From: Parus major
Taxonomy: Eukaryota > Chordata > Aves > Passeriformes > Paridae
Direction: 5' to 3'
Length of the DNA: 64,000 bases
Assembly (NCBI RefSeq): GCF_001522545.3
Contig: NC_031771.1
Coordinates: 65,352,492-65,416,491 of the forward strand
The stretch's first letter is position 1, and each line of letters begins with the position of its first letter. The translations under genes and the position numbers were made by a program. Under the pieces are notes generated by a model, which saw nothing but the letters and a program-made list of their open reading frames with translations, did no database searches and was not told the origin of the DNA. Positions 13,501-26,290 of this stretch are shown in pieces.

Positions 13501-16174
13501 CATCCCAAAATCTCAATCATGGCTCCTGCTTACAAGAACCTGATGAGTTTTTCATGCATTTGCCTGAAAGTTACCATTTCTTATTATGCAACATTAGGCA
13601 TGAGTGGTTAATTAGTTTTTCCCATATGCCAGCACATACGTAAATTCCAATTATTAGCACTGTTAGCTTACACAAATTACCTTTAAATCCAATATTTGCA
13701 TATCTTCTGGTCTGCACAGCCTCCTCCAGAAAACAGCATTTATGTTTTGGAAGATTTTATTAGTTCTTTGAAGAGATCTCTGTTTCCTGATATTTAACCA
13801 AGTATTTAAATTGTCATTTGCGTCACCAAGGTCTCCTTTGCTTCAGCTGAAATGCTACACAATTTGAACCAGGCTCACATATAGTAACTGAAGGGCACAA
13901 TAATTCTGTTCCAAATGTAAAATTATTCCTGCTCAGTGCACCACTAAAACTCATGAACCTGAGAGTGCTGGATAGAACTTCCAGATAAGGCTGAATGGCA
14001 CTTTCAATTTCACAGAAACAAAACAAAAGGTAGAGAACTCTCCCACTTTCCAATCACTGAAATCTCCATTTACTGAACTCCCATTCTTCCCTCCTTTATC
14101 AGGAAAATAAGGAGCTATATTTGATTAATGACTCCACCACCAGCCACACCACAGGGAAATCCTCTGGGCACAGAACACACATTTGCCTTCATACCAATGC
14201 CACACTTGGATTTTTTAAGCAGGTATTTTTTCTACAACCTGGGTAGAAACTCCACAGGTAATTAAGGTGGTTTATACATAATAAAATACCCAAAACTAGA
14301 TTATAAGCAAAATACAGAGCCAGATTCTCAAATGAATGTTTACTTTGGAATGTACAATGGGAAGGGAAAAGTAGTTAAAATACACCAGCAACTCTCAAAA
14401 ATCTAAACAAAAAGCAAAGTTCCCATTGACAGCCACATTTTGATCTTTGAGATTTCTCATGAGAAGTGTTGGGGGAGGGGGAAAAAAGAAAAAGCTGAAT
14501 TTCATAAAATAATAAGGAGAACAAATCAAGGTAAAATATGTATACTTCACTAAGGACTCTGGTATTATAAAGCACTTCAGCTTTGCTTCATGCTGTGTAA
14601 CTCCCACAGAAACTTCCAAGTCATTTTCTTGTACTGCAGAAAAATGCACTCATTTGTCCCCTTTAATTATTTTTCTAGGATTTTTGGTTTGGTTTGAGTT
14701 TGTTTTTTTTTGAAGGGAAGTGTTTAGGGGGGGGGGTTGGTTTGGTTTGGTTTGTTTTTTGCTGTTGCTCTTGCTGTTTTTCTTTGCTGTCTCTGGAAAT
14801 CTGAGACTTGGGTATCAAGGAGACATCTGAACAGGGTTTTGGATGGAAACAGCTTCAATACCTGCCATGGGTACACAGATGTTTACTCATGCCAAAATGT
14901 GAGAATGGCATTCCCTCTGTAACAGAGGAATCATCTGAAAAAACGACCACACAGAAGACAACCTTGTACCCAAGGAAACAGAACAGCAAAGCGTCTCATT
15001 TTTCACACCAGATTACACAAGCAGTTACAAATTCTAGAGGAAGTATGCTAAAAGGACTACTTCCCACTAAAAGAGAAAGGATATGATTTTACAAGCCCAG
15101 TATTATGTTTTCATTCATAAAATCTGGGAACGAGGCCAGACCTGACTGCATACATTCCATTTGACCTTTTAGGAACATTTATTTCAGTGCAGAACCTCCA
15201 CACTAATATGTAACTTTGAATTACACCACTAATGCCAGTCACAGATACCACCTCCCAGTGAAGCTGGAGTTATTTATAAAATCCTTCTGGGATCATAACC
15301 CATGAAGTATCTGTCCCACAGATTACACCAGTGAGCCTGGCCATCGACAGAAAGTGACAGTTCTGGATGCCAGTGATGCAATTCACTAAATTGTGTTGAT
15401 TAACTGGGAATCTTGCAATAATGGTGGTGACTGCTCCAAGAAAATAGCTCCACTTTTTTATGACTCTTCAGCTCAATGGTGCCCAAATTTTTCAGCCAAG
15501 AAGAACATTAGCTAAGCCTGTTAATACGAGGTGGCTCCAGCTACAGCAAGATGAAGGCAACCTACTGGTGGATGGAAGTGATGGCAGCCAGAAATAAAAC
15601 AAACTGTGGTGACTGCAGAGTTTAGATGCATCCCAGTCCAAAATCCCTGATCCTACCCAAGGCCAGAAGCTTGCAGGGATCTGTTATTATCAGACCAGCT
15701 CCAACACCTCACACTCACCTTCTCTTCTCCTCAGAGACCTTTTGAGAGCCAGCCCTACCACAGGTAATTTTCCTTCTGGGTGTGTGTTGCAGTGGAGTAG
15801 AAGCCACAGAATTTTGTTTCAAATCCTTCCTCAGCTTTTGTTATTTTTTATTAATTTCAAGATGCCACCCCATCTGTGCCATTCTCTTTCTTTGCAATAG
15901 ACAAATAGCATTTCCAGTGTGCCAAAGGAGAGAATAAATAAATTGGTTCTGTGACACATTCAGTGTTATGATTTCAGCTATACACGTATTGTGTTATGCA
16001 AGAAAGGAGAATATATATTACATTTAGAATGAAACTTTATTGTATCAAAAGAGGACTTGGTTGTTGAAGTGACTGGCAGCTCATTAATTAAAAAAAGTAA
16101 AGACAGACTCTAGTATCATTACGTTTCATTATGTATCAAGAGTTTTTTAATACCTACAAATTTTTAACCTCAAC
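10532..16174. other. Non-coding unique sequence
   Basis: AT-rich DNA without a supported gene. A richer patch at 13260-13520 has a donor-like GGCAG|GTAATG on the minus strand, but no polypyrimidine acceptor partner and no conserved frame. A + strand acceptor-like pyrimidine run with CAG precedes a CAG|GTAATT donor-like site at 15736-15769. It would bound an exon of about 29 bases, which is too little to call. The G/T-rich simple repeat at 14685-14766 lies here. Confidence 0.55.
14685..14766. repeat. (GGTTT)n simple repeat with a G10 run
   Basis: The + strand has GGTTTGGTTT units, a T9 run, a G10 run (about 14727-14736) and then four more TTGGT-type units. Its G-run and T-run composition makes it prone to slippage and assembly error. 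The 61- and 92-codon frames that start nearby are translations of ordinary non-coding sequence. Confidence 0.8.
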
Positions 16175-17330
16175 CCACAGAATCCCAGATGGGTCAGGCT
16201 GGAAGGGAGCACAGTGGGTCACTGGTGCCACCTCCCTGCTCAGGCAGGGCCATCCAGAGCACAGGGCTCAGGGTTGTGTCCAGCCAGCTCTGGAATATCC
16301 CCAGGGAGGAGACTCCACAGCCTCTCTGGACAATCTGTCCAGTGCTTGGGCACTGCACAGTGAAGAAGTTCTGCCTCATGTGCAGGTGGAACTCCCTGGG
16401 CTCAGCCCCTGCCCGTGGCTCTGGTGCCATTGCTGGGCCTGGAGCAGAACCTGGGCCCTGCTCTGCCCCTCCTGCACCCAGGGACAGCCAGGGACAGCCA
16501 GGGACACACAGGGACAGCCAGGGACACACAGGGACACACAGGGACAGCCAGGGACACACAGGGACACACAGGGACAGACATGGGACAGCCAGAGACACTG
16601 CAGAGACATCCAGGGACAGCCAGGGACACACAGGGACAGTCAGGGACACACAGGGACAGCCAGGGACACACAGGGACATCCAGGGACAGCCAGGGACAGC
16701 CAGGGACAGCCAGGGACACACAGGGACAGCCAGGGACACTCCAGGGACATCCAGGGACAGCCAGGGACACACAGGGACAGACAGGGACACACAGGGACAG
16801 CCAGGGACAGCCAGAGGCAACCAGGGACAGTGAAGGACACACAGGGACATCCAGGAACAGCCAGGGGCACCCCAGGGACACACAGGGACACCCCAGGGAC
16901 AGCCAAGGACAGGCAGGGACACACAGGGACAGCCAGGGACAGCCAGGGACAGTGAGGGACAGCCAGAGACAGCCAGGGACACCCAGGGCTGAGGGCCCCT
17001 CTCAGCTGGGGCTCCTCTCCAGGCTGAGCAGCCCCAGCTCCCTCACCCTTTCTTGGGCACAGAGATGCTCCAGGCCCTTCCTCACCCCCAGGAGCTCCTG
17101 TCCCTGCTGTGCTGAGCATCCAGAGCTGGACAAAGCAGCCCAGAGGTGCCCCCAGGGCTGGGCACAGGGACAGCATCAGTCCCTGGCCTGCTGGCAAAGC
17201 TCTTTCAGGTCCTTTCCCACAGAGCTGCCGCAGCAGGGCCAGCCCAGGCTGTGTTTGTGCCTGGGATTGCTCTCAGCCAGGTGCAGCACCCTGCACTCAG
17301 CATTGCTCAATCCATGGGCTTCTCAATGCC
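16175..17330 (-). mobile_element. Long CR1 LINE copy split by a decamer array
   Basis: The + strand enters at CACAGAATCCCAGATGGGTC and follows the reverse order of a CR1 3' region: GGGCCATCCAGAGCACAGGG, GAGGAGACTCCACAGCCTCT and TCTGGACAATCTGTCCAGTG. After the tandem array (16479-16987) the element resumes with CTCCTCTCCAGGCTGAGCAG, GCACAGAGATGCTCCAGGCC and, near its 5' limit, AGGTGCAGCACCCTGCACTC. Without the array this is roughly 640 bp of CR1, one of the longest copies in the window. Both halves keep the same orientation and correct order, so the array grew inside, or replaced part of, a single insertion. Confidence 0.88.
16479..16987. repeat. Decamer minisatellite CAGGGACAGC/CAGGGACACA
   Basis: About 509 bases are built from roughly 51 copies of a 10-bp unit. 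Two main variants, CAGGGACAGC and CAGGGACACA, are mixed with rarer CAGGGACATC, CAGGGACAGT, CAGGGACACT and slipped units such as GACATGGGACAG near 16575. On the + strand GGG recurs every 10 bases with 7-base spacers, so many windows satisfy the usual G-quadruplex pattern of four GGG runs with loops of at most 7. Because 10 is not a multiple of 3 and the unit has no stop in either direction, all six frames stay open. This creates repetitive frames of up to 353 codons (16415-17476 +) and 262 codons (16194-16982 -) that are not genes. Confidence 0.95.
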
Positions 17331-18636
17331 AGCTGCAAACAACGGAATTGTTATTGCCAATTGCAATAACTGAAACGATTCACACAATTTATTATTCATT
17401 TGAGTCATGCTATCTCAGTAGATTCATTAAAAACCTTGGCAAAATAAAGCTCAATAACTACTTACATATTGTATGAATTTCAAAGACAAACTAGATTCTA
17501 ATTGGATTTTTTTTCAGACTTTTTATCATGAGCCTAATGAAAAACCTGATACTCAAGTCTCATACCCTCTCATTCTTCAGATTATTTGAAATAACTATAG
17601 TTTTCTTTTTAGGCTATACTTGCTGGTACTATAGTCAATCCCCAAATATAAGTTACAATTATGACCCCAAGTGCTGCAGATTGAGATAGGATTCAGCAGG
17701 AGCTTGGCAATTCAGGAGCGTGTCAGACACGAGAGGATCTCACAAGAGCAGAGATTTCTGTCTCCCCTTACAGACCATGATATGGGCTCTAAACCTGCTT
17801 TATTGAAACCATCAGTAATTTTCTCTATTGCCTTCCATCAGTAAAAGATTTGACTTGCTATTATATGAGATTGATGATCGCTTCATGGTGCTTAAAAGCA
17901 TCAAAAATTCTCAAATGTGATTTAACCCCCAGTCTTTCTAAAAGCCAGCTATTTTTTTCCAGTTCCTCATTTCCTTTTTATTATACACACACATTATTGC
18001 TTTATTAATAACCTTTGGAAAATACTTCTATATTTGGTGTAGCAGATGACTTGTCCCAATTCTTTCTTCTCCCAGTAGTTGTCAAAAACTTTTCTACAAC
18101 TACCTTTTTCTATCAATGCAGCATTTCATAGATGTGTTTCTTTCTGTTGACAGTGTCTGATGATCATAATTGCATTTTTGCTGGATTGTTTTTAAGCCAA
18201 ACATACACTGAGCCCAGTGCATTTAAATGTTTGGAAATAAAATTAATTGTGTACATATCAAAAAGACAAATAATGGGAGGGTGAATTTGGATTCCTTTTG
18301 GTTCCCTTTATAATATCAAGCTGATCAAGTGTGATAGATTTAGCAGAACTGAACTTTATTCTTAGTCAGAAATAAAACCAGTGATCATAAAGGCAAAATC
18401 CAATGTGGCCTGTTTATTCTCTTTAACCAAATTTTCTCATTTCCTATTATACCACTAACTCTGAAGTGCAGAGACAATTTTTGAGCAGAATCCCTAAAGC
18501 TAAAAAGGATGGGACACTGCTAAGTGACCCAGGATGTGATGATTATTCCGAGTACTTGCACTAAAAGGTTGACTCCTATTTTTCAAACTTTCTTTGTAAT
18601 CCCTTCTGTTATTTAAATGCCTCATTGCAAACACAA

Positions 18637-18671
18637 TAAAAAAACAGTAAAAAAAAGTAAAAAAAAAAATA
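18637..18671. repeat. A-rich simple repeat
   Basis: Four A runs of 7 to 11 bases are separated by CAGT or GT. The minus-strand frame over it (18500-18700) is Phe/Ile-rich and is an artefact. Confidence 0.75.
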
Positions 18672-19770
18672 ATTTCCACAGCAACTATTCCAAAGAACAC
18701 AGTTCAGTCATTTGTACCATAAAATTTTAAAGACTTTGACTGAGGCTTTTCTTTATATATATATTTTTTTTTTAATCTGCCTTTATCTGTGTTAAGTGGA
18801 AATATTAATATAGGGCAGAAAGAACTTCATAGAAACTTAATATTAAAAACTAAACTTCACCAGACAAATGATCCCTAGAGGAACTGTGATTCTAAAGACA
18901 TTACAAGAAAGAATTTGCTTTAATATTTGAAACATCTACAGTGACACCATGTAAAAATAGAATTTATACAGATTTTTACATCAAAAAAATAATTTTCCAC
19001 AGCAAAAAGATAGAGAAGTAAAGAATAGTTGAGTGCAATGGGGGGTTTTTAATTTCTTTTTCCATTTAGATTTTTTTATAAGGTTTGGAGATTAATTTTG
19101 TAAAATCTTTGGGGATTTTCACACTTTGCTCTCTCATGACAAGACATTTCTGTGAGTGTACTGTGTAGAGTATAATCATTTTTTGGATGAACAAGTACAA
19201 ACTATCAGCTCCAAACATATCAGAAGAGATTTTGATTCTCTGTGCAAATCTTTACGATAATCTTAAGTCTCAAAATATGGGATAATTAGTCTAATAACAT
19301 CAGAGCTGACAAGACGTATGATATTCCAGAATAAGCTCATTTAAGTGAGATTATTTACTTAAGGTACATCTAGCTAAATTATTGTATATTACAAAATATA
19401 TTGGTACTGGTTTTCCTGACAGGAAAAAGGGGGACAGCTCTTCTCAGGAGAAAATTCCTATCCAACAGTGCAAAATCTCATTGCCTCGTCCTACCTGGGA
19501 ACTCCCCTGACACGGGAATGAAGGCACATTCCAAGAGTAATTTTATTTACACAAGAAAATTCAAGCTAAGTTGGTAAACCAGACTGGAGAACAGAACCAG
19601 AAGAATGCAGACACTTCACAAGCAATTTTTTATTCGCTTCTTTTTACATGACCTACTTGTCCTTCTGTTAAAGCCACCAGATTTGTGTCAAAAACTTAAT
19701 TATTCCTGGGTAAGTTCATTCTTTGTTGCAATACTGAATTTTGCTGAAGAAGCCCACAGTAGAGTGGTAG

Positions 19771-19810
19771 AGTATTTATCAGTATTTATTCAGTATTTAT
19801 CAGTATTTTT
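19771..19810 (+). repeat. Short tandem repeat of AGTATTTATC
   Basis: AGTATTTATC, AGTATTTATTC, AGTATTTATC and AGTATTTTTATC follow one another: four near-identical units of 10 to 12 bases. It is a small, recent-looking duplication without an attached gene. Confidence 0.8.
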
Positions 19811-22800
19811 ATCTGTTATCAACAGAGCTCCAAATTAGCCCACTGAGAGCAGAATGTCACGTGAAATAGTGCCTGGAAACAGAACAGACACTATCATCAG
19901 CCCATTTTCTTATCATTCTGTAGGACTTCAGATGACACATCTGAAAAAATAATAATTAAGGATACTTAAACAATGTGACTGAAGCCACCTCAAAGTTCAT
20001 AACAGCCAGTCTAAGAAATTTCTGGGTTTTAGGCACTAAAGGTTATTGATGGATGAGGTTTCTTATTAAATTCATTAAAAGGTAACAGCACTCAAATGCA
20101 GAGACATCAAAGCATCCAATGTTGCAGCAACATCTGAGAAACAGTTAATGGTAAAAGGGAAGTCTTCAATCAAAACCAAGACAAAGAGTGGTTTCATAAT
20201 TGAATATATTCACAGAAACTGCTAACTGATTAAAAGCACACAGACAGGTGTGTTTACAGACTCAGAAATAATCCTCACAGGTACTGGTAGGGACAGACAA
20301 GTGACAGAGATCTCAACCTTTCATTTAGGTTGGCTCTTCCTTATGAAAGTTTTCCCACATTTAAAGGGGATGGATTAAACACATCAGAAAACTCATGTAA
20401 GCTTCAAGAGAAAAGGTATGGTGGAAAGGGGAAAAGGAGAATACAGTATGTTTATATAAGGAGGATCACAAAGTCATAGAAAAATCAAAATTACTGACTG
20501 AAGGGACTTCAGAAGCTTTACAAAAAGCAGAGAGAAAATCAGGACGTTGAGGGTTCTCCAAGGTGTCCCCCTGCTCCTTTAACCACTGAATTAAAAATTA
20601 AAATAAAATATTGCAGAACCAGGAAAACCAAATATATCCCAATGTATTAAAGTCCAAAGGCCTTCAGCTGTAAATTATTCACACTGAAAGGTCTATAAAT
20701 AATGGTGACATGAAGAAAAAAAAAAAGGAAAATTAGAATGTGAAAAGCCTAAGTATAGAAAGCACAACTTAGGTTCTCTTTAATCACATCAACCTCTAAA
20801 AAATTATCAGTTACAGGAAGGTATTAATTCCCATCAAAATTAAACAAAATCCTACTCACTAGTACTTCCAAATCCTCCAAATACCTGCAGCAGCAGCACC
20901 ACTGAGGTCTCCACTAAAACCAACATCAAAGCAAGAAACACCAAAAAGCTCATCTGATTATGCAAAACATCCAATTTTAATCAAGCAGTCAGTTGATTAC
21001 TCTAGAGAGAGAGGTCACTTAATAGCAACACAAAACAGAAACAAACATTGACTCCTGAAAAGAGTGGGGAGGAAAGGCAGGACCAAAGAAAACCTTTTCC
21101 AAATCTGCCCCAAAAATGATTTAAAAATGTGCTGTTCTCCAGCTTCCCGGCAAGTTTCCAAAACTTCTCCAGGGGCAACTGAAAAATGGCTGGTTCTGTC
21201 ATTTTTACTCAGTCATCTACACACAGAACACAAAAATCTGCCCATGGGCAAGTGGCAGCTGCAGCAGCATTTGCTCCACCTTCCTCATTTTTGTACAGCA
21301 CAGCTCTGGAGTGAAAGCTGGCTTCACATTCCTGAGAGATGATTTCAAAATAATATAAAAGTTAGCAAGTTAGCAATATTGTCTAAAACTGAGCCTCAAA
21401 AGTTAGAATGAGGATGTGTCACTCAGTGTCCTTGACACCTGTTCTGGAAGATGAATTATTAAACCTGCCCAGATCTCTTCCATCAGAGCAAATTAACAAG
21501 AGCCTGTTAATTTGCAGCAGAAATCGGAGATCAACACCAGTGTTTGTTCTCTTACAGCACTTACTGGTTTTAATCACATCAGGTTTAGAACTTCTGATCA
21601 ATACAATGAACTTCAGCTCACTAACTTGAAAATTAATGAGCAAAACTGATTTAAATTGCAAGTTCATCAATTCGTAATGAAGATGAAGATAAAACCTCTT
21701 TATAGTTTCCTTTTTGCAAGCTTTTAGAAATCTTACCCAGCAACACTTTTCAAAATCATATTTTATTGTTTGCTTGGGTTTTTTTAATAAGTAATAGATT
21801 AAATTTTAAGCCAATCCTCAGTATATTTATTACCCCCATGCAAAATAGAGAGAGGCAAGAATCTACAAATGCCCTTTATTCTCTGCAGGAGCTCTCGTGG
21901 TCAGAACTCCATCTGCATTTTTTAGTGCTGTGCATATACTCTAAATCACAGCTGGATTTATGTTCCATATTTGGAATTTATATCACATCTCTGTCATGTC
22001 TAATTCCACACCTTCATTCAGTGTTCAGGCTCTAAATGGTATCTGCATATATTTGAAAGTTTTGTTTCTTCTATTCATTTCAGCATTTAAAGAAAAAAAA
22101 AAATCAGTATAATAACCAGGAATCTCCCACTTCTAAAATTTAAAGGATATGATAATATACATACATATCCAAAAAAAAAAAATAAATAAAATCATTTACA
22201 GCTAGAGATAACATTTGTTACACAGATTAAGCAGTAAGGAAAATAATGCACTCTTCCTGCACATAAATTGTCTTAAAATAAGAACTATTTAAATGCCAAT
22301 TTTCTGTATGTTAATTAAAATTTCCATCCTTAAGTTAAACAAAAAAAAAATCAAGTCTATCAAATAATAGTATCCAGCACTCTTTAAATGGAAATTATTC
22401 TAAAAAATTAAAATTAGGCAAAGGAATTTAAACGGTTCATAAGCAGACACAGTGGAAGACCACAAAGGAAATGTAGAATATAACGACATTGAATCAGTTT
22501 GTCAAGTACTGACTTGTAATTTCAATTTTAATGTTAGTATTTTCCACAGATATAATGCTTAGAATAAATTGTTTTTACAGTGATAGATGAAAACTAATGT
22601 TTCAATGTGAATATTGTGTCCCTTTTATTCCCCTTTTATTAGGAATGTAAATGACAGATTGTATTTAAATGTAAATCAACTAGTTTTAGAGGTCACTGAT
22701 CAAGAAGAATGATTTGCCTGTAGAAAAGTAACTGATGAGGAGAAAAATGGAACAAACTTCAATTTATTTTTTCTCTAATCACAATTCTTGAATATGAATG

Positions 22801-23914
22801 AGAAGTACAACAAGGAAACCACAAAAATTGAGATACGGGATGCCTTTCCTATGGTGATCTGCATTTAGAAACGGTGGAAAATCTTTTGCAAAGATCATTT
22901 GTGATTACAACAGACACACATTTGGAGACATTGTTTAAGGGGTAAGAATCCTGCATTGTCAAAAAAAATAAGCCATAAAACCTGACAGGTCTTTTCTCAC
23001 TATAATTGCTTCAGTTTTGGGCCTTCTGGATCATGCATAACCCCACAGCAAAACAGAGCACAAATTGTTTAAGACACAGCTCCACTGCCTAAAACATCAG
23101 CAAAAAATCCCAGAGAATTGCTGATGGCCTTTCAAATTTAAGTTGTGGCTGCCAGCAGCGTGTGCATATGTTACACAGACTTGTCTGTGGCATTCCTGTG
23201 CTCTTTTACACTATCTAATAATTAAAAAGAAAAGAAGAGAGGTATCTGGTATTTCCCTTTCCATAAAAATGGGCTATCATATTCCATATCAAAAATAAAC
23301 TAGTCTGTGATTGTAAGAATATTACTAATCTAAACAAAGTGAAATTAAAAAGCTTTATCCACTGTGTGTTATCTGGAAATATACTGTGAGAAAGAAAGAT
23401 AGAGTGAAATAATAATGATGCTGTAACCATTTACTGATAGGAGAAGACTTTTTTATTATTCTTTAACTACCTAACAGCATCTCTATTAAATGAAGCTTTG
23501 AGATTTTCAAGGAAAAGAATTATGTTTACAATTTATTTCAGTTCTGTCCAAACATTATTCAACAGTCTAGGCTAGTGTCTATAGTTATTTTCAACCTTTA
23601 TCTTTCTTTTCAAAAAAATGGAAAAAAAAAAATACAACAATAAAATCTAGCTCTAAAGCAGTCACTTGAAGCCATCCTGGATTTAAACAAGTTTAAATGT
23701 AACAGAACTTTTTGCAAGACAGAGCTGAGACAAAGATGAGCAATAGATTCCAACTAGGCAGTTCAGCATCTTTCTCAGGTATTTCCTCCAGAGGAAAGGT
23801 GGGATAAAATATCTCCCTGCTGGCCTTTACTTGAAGTCCTTGTAGATTTGGGTTTGGCTTCTTGGGGTAACATTAGTGCTTTGCCTCCTGTGGATTGTGG
23901 GTGGTTTGCATGGG

Positions 23915-24455
23915 AATCACAAAAATTACAGAATTATTTAGTCTGGAAAAGGCCTCCAAGGTCATGGAGCCCAACCTGTGGCCAATCCCCACCTTGTCAC
24001 TAGCCCAGAGCACTGAGTGCCACATCCAGGTCACCTTGGACACCTCCAGGGATGGGGCTCCAACACCTCCCTGGGCAGCTCCTTCCAGTGCTAAACAACT
24101 TCTCCATGAGGGAATTAATTATCCCAGATATCCAATTTACACCTCCCCTGGCCCATCCTGAGCTGTTCCCTCTCCTCCTGTCCCTGTTCCCTGGGAGCAG
24201 AGCCCGACCCCCCCGGCTGTCCCCTCCTGGCAGGGAGTTGTGCAGAGCCAGAAGGGCCCCCTGAGCCTCCTTTTCTCCAGGCTGAGCCCCTTTCCCAGCT
24301 CCCTCAGCCTCTCCTGGGGCTCCAGAACCTTCCCCAGCTCCATTCCTTCCCTGGACTGCTCCAGCCCCTCAGTGTCTCTCTTGTCACGAGGGGCCCAGAA
24401 CTGGACACAGCCCTCACCAGTGCCCAGCACAATCTCTGCCCGGGTCACTGCTGTT
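23915..24455 (-). mobile_element. CR1 LINE copy, about 540 bp
   Basis: The + strand runs from AATCACAAAAATTACAGAAT through CTGGAAAAGGCCTCCAAGGT, CACCTCCAGGGATGGGGCTC, CCTCCTTTTCTCCAGGCTGA and CCCAGAACTGGACACAGCCC. That is the reverse order of CR1 3' blocks. It is one of the longest uninterrupted copies here. It has many substitutions and small indels, so it is old and non-functional. The + and - frames in this span (24052-24509) are read-through of the element and not host genes. Confidence 0.92.
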
Positions 24456-25877
24456 TCAGAGACAAAGGAGGGGACACATTTTAACAGGAATAATTCAGTG
24501 AATTCCTAAAGAAGAACCTGGGGGAAGGAGAAAAGGACCGATCAATCCAACTTCCAATAGAAAGAGATTCAACAACTCCAAAGGCTGCAGAAGAAAAATC
24601 CATAATGACCAAAAGTGGTGAAGATAGGGATGATGTCCTTCAGACAGCTTTGTGAGTAGATTCAGTGAGGGGGGAAGTCATTTCTTGGGATCTGAAAACT
24701 GAGCTGGACTTGAGGGACAAATGTGGTTGGAAATGTAACCTCTGCATCAAGGAAAAATTCTCCAACCAGCTTTCAGCTCAAGCACCTTCATTTACTGGGA
24801 TAGAGATTGTCAGCTCAGCACCTCTTACTAAACCAAGAGGCATATATGATTTCTCCAAGCCCCAGTTTTCCTTATCTCCTAGTTTAATAAACATCTCAAA
24901 GGCACATTTCTAGGCTGTAGAAATGGCAAATCCCCTGTATTTTCCAAATGAGTGTTGGAAAAGACCGTGGATTTCTGGAGCAGGTTACACTCCAGAGCAT
25001 CTGAACGCAGCACCCATCAATAAATGTGCCACTGTAACACAAACCAAATGCCCAATATCCCATTTCTGAAACTCTGGAATGATACAGGAATAATCACAAC
25101 TAAAACAGCGATAATTATTTTTTCCTTAATATATGAAAATCACTGTGCATCTACAAACTCCATATTCTACAAAACTGCCAATCTTTTCCATAAACAGACC
25201 AAAGGAGGAAAGAGAAATTTGTCAGAGGAGAAATCGGTTAAAATGCCTGACAAAAAACCAAGGCTTTTCATTTTAATACTGATAATTACAGAAATTAAAT
25301 AATGCTGGCAATGGTATGATGATAATTATACACACACAAAAAAAAGGAGCAGATTAAGCAAATTACTCAGAAAAGCTGTCTCATGAAAATACATACTTTA
25401 AATTTTTATATATTTTAGAAAGGAAATGGTGATAGCACTTAAAAAATGTGATTATCGTCCATTTTTCTTAAAAAACAGAATTTGTGATATAACAGATTTC
25501 TGATCTACACTCTCCAAGAGCATCACCATCACATCCACAATCAAATAACAAAATTTAACACAACTAGGTTTGGCTATAGCCCAAAACTTAATCCAAATAA
25601 ATAAAAACCAAAAATAACCATTGCAACCCATTTCTTTTTCTTAAAGCAGACCCAGCTGGATGTGCTACTCAGAAATCTAATTAGAGCTGTAGCTGAAATT
25701 ATTTTTTTTGTATTCCACTTGATAGCCCAAGTTCACTACACACTGGCATCTCAGTAAGAACCTGTCCAGCACAGCCTGGCAGTGCTGCCACAGCAACATC
25801 ATGGTGAAAAACTGTCACCATGGCATCCTGTCCCACATTTCATCCCATGCCAGGTCTTTTGTCGTATCAGAAAATAC
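24456..25877. other. Non-coding unique sequence
   Basis: This spacer lies between a minus-strand and a plus-strand CR1. It is AT-rich and contains no recognisable exon. The frames at 24665-24913 and 25024-25302 are under 95 codons and resemble no family I know. Confidence 0.6.
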
Positions 25878-26290
25878 CCCGAGGGCTGGAGCCCCTCTGT
25901 TACAGGGACAGGCTGGGAAGGTTGGGATGTTCAGCCTGGAGAAGTCTCCAGGGAGAACTCAGAACCCTTTCCAGTGCCTAAAGGGGCTCCAAGAGAGCTG
26001 GAGAGGGACTTGGGACAAAGGATAGAGGGTCAGGACAAAAGGGAATGGTTCCAAGTTGGAAGAGGAGGGAAGGTTTAGATAATATTTTAGGAACAAATTT
26101 CTAAATGGTTTTGAGGCATGGGACCAGAGCACCCAGAGAAGCTGTGGCTGCCCCTGGATCCCTGCAAGTGTCCAAGGCCAGGTTGGACATTGGAGCAAAC
26201 TGGGACAGTGGAAAGTGTTCCTGCCATGCAGGGGGTTGGCACTGGATGTTCTGCAAGGTCTCTTCCACCCCAAACCATTCCACCATTCCA
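25878..26290 (+). mobile_element. CR1 LINE copy with 3' end
   Basis: Read directly on the + strand, it contains GAGGGCTGGAGCCCCTCTGT, TGTTCAGCCTGGAGAAG, GGACAAAAGGGAATGGTTCC, CAGAGAAGCTGTGGCTGCCC, TGTCCAAGGCCAGGTTGGAC and the terminal CACCCCAAACCATTCCACCA. The tail CCATTCCACCATTCCAT is a decayed version of the usual CR1 terminal 8-mer repeats. It lies about 1.4 kb from an opposite-orientation CR1 at 23915-24455. Frames through it are not genes. Confidence 0.92.

Larger units (their letters stand above)
17331..23914. other. Non-coding unique sequence
   Basis: Very AT-rich DNA with no gene recognised and no frame above about 95 codons. It contains an A-rich run at 18637-18671, a short tandem array at 19771-19810 and poly-A runs near 20715 and 22090. 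Weak CR1-like phrases at 20283-20400 and 20466-20590 are too decayed to call. No splice-site pair with a conserved frame was found. Confidence 0.6.

Noticed and set aside
15736..15769. Pyrimidine-rich acceptor, about 29 bases, then a CAG|GTAATT donor-like site
   Set aside because: A micro-exon cannot be supported without a neighbouring exon or transcript, and such site pairs occur by chance in 64 kb.
16415..17476. 353-codon + strand frame, the longest real-sequence frame
   Set aside because: It is a translation of the decamer minisatellite plus CR1 flank. The other five frames are equally open, and there is no codon bias or domain.
20283..20590. CR1-like phrases (AGGGACAGACAAGTGACAGA, AAGTCATAGAAAAATCAAAA)
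   Set aside because: The block order is too incomplete and diverged to call an element by eye.
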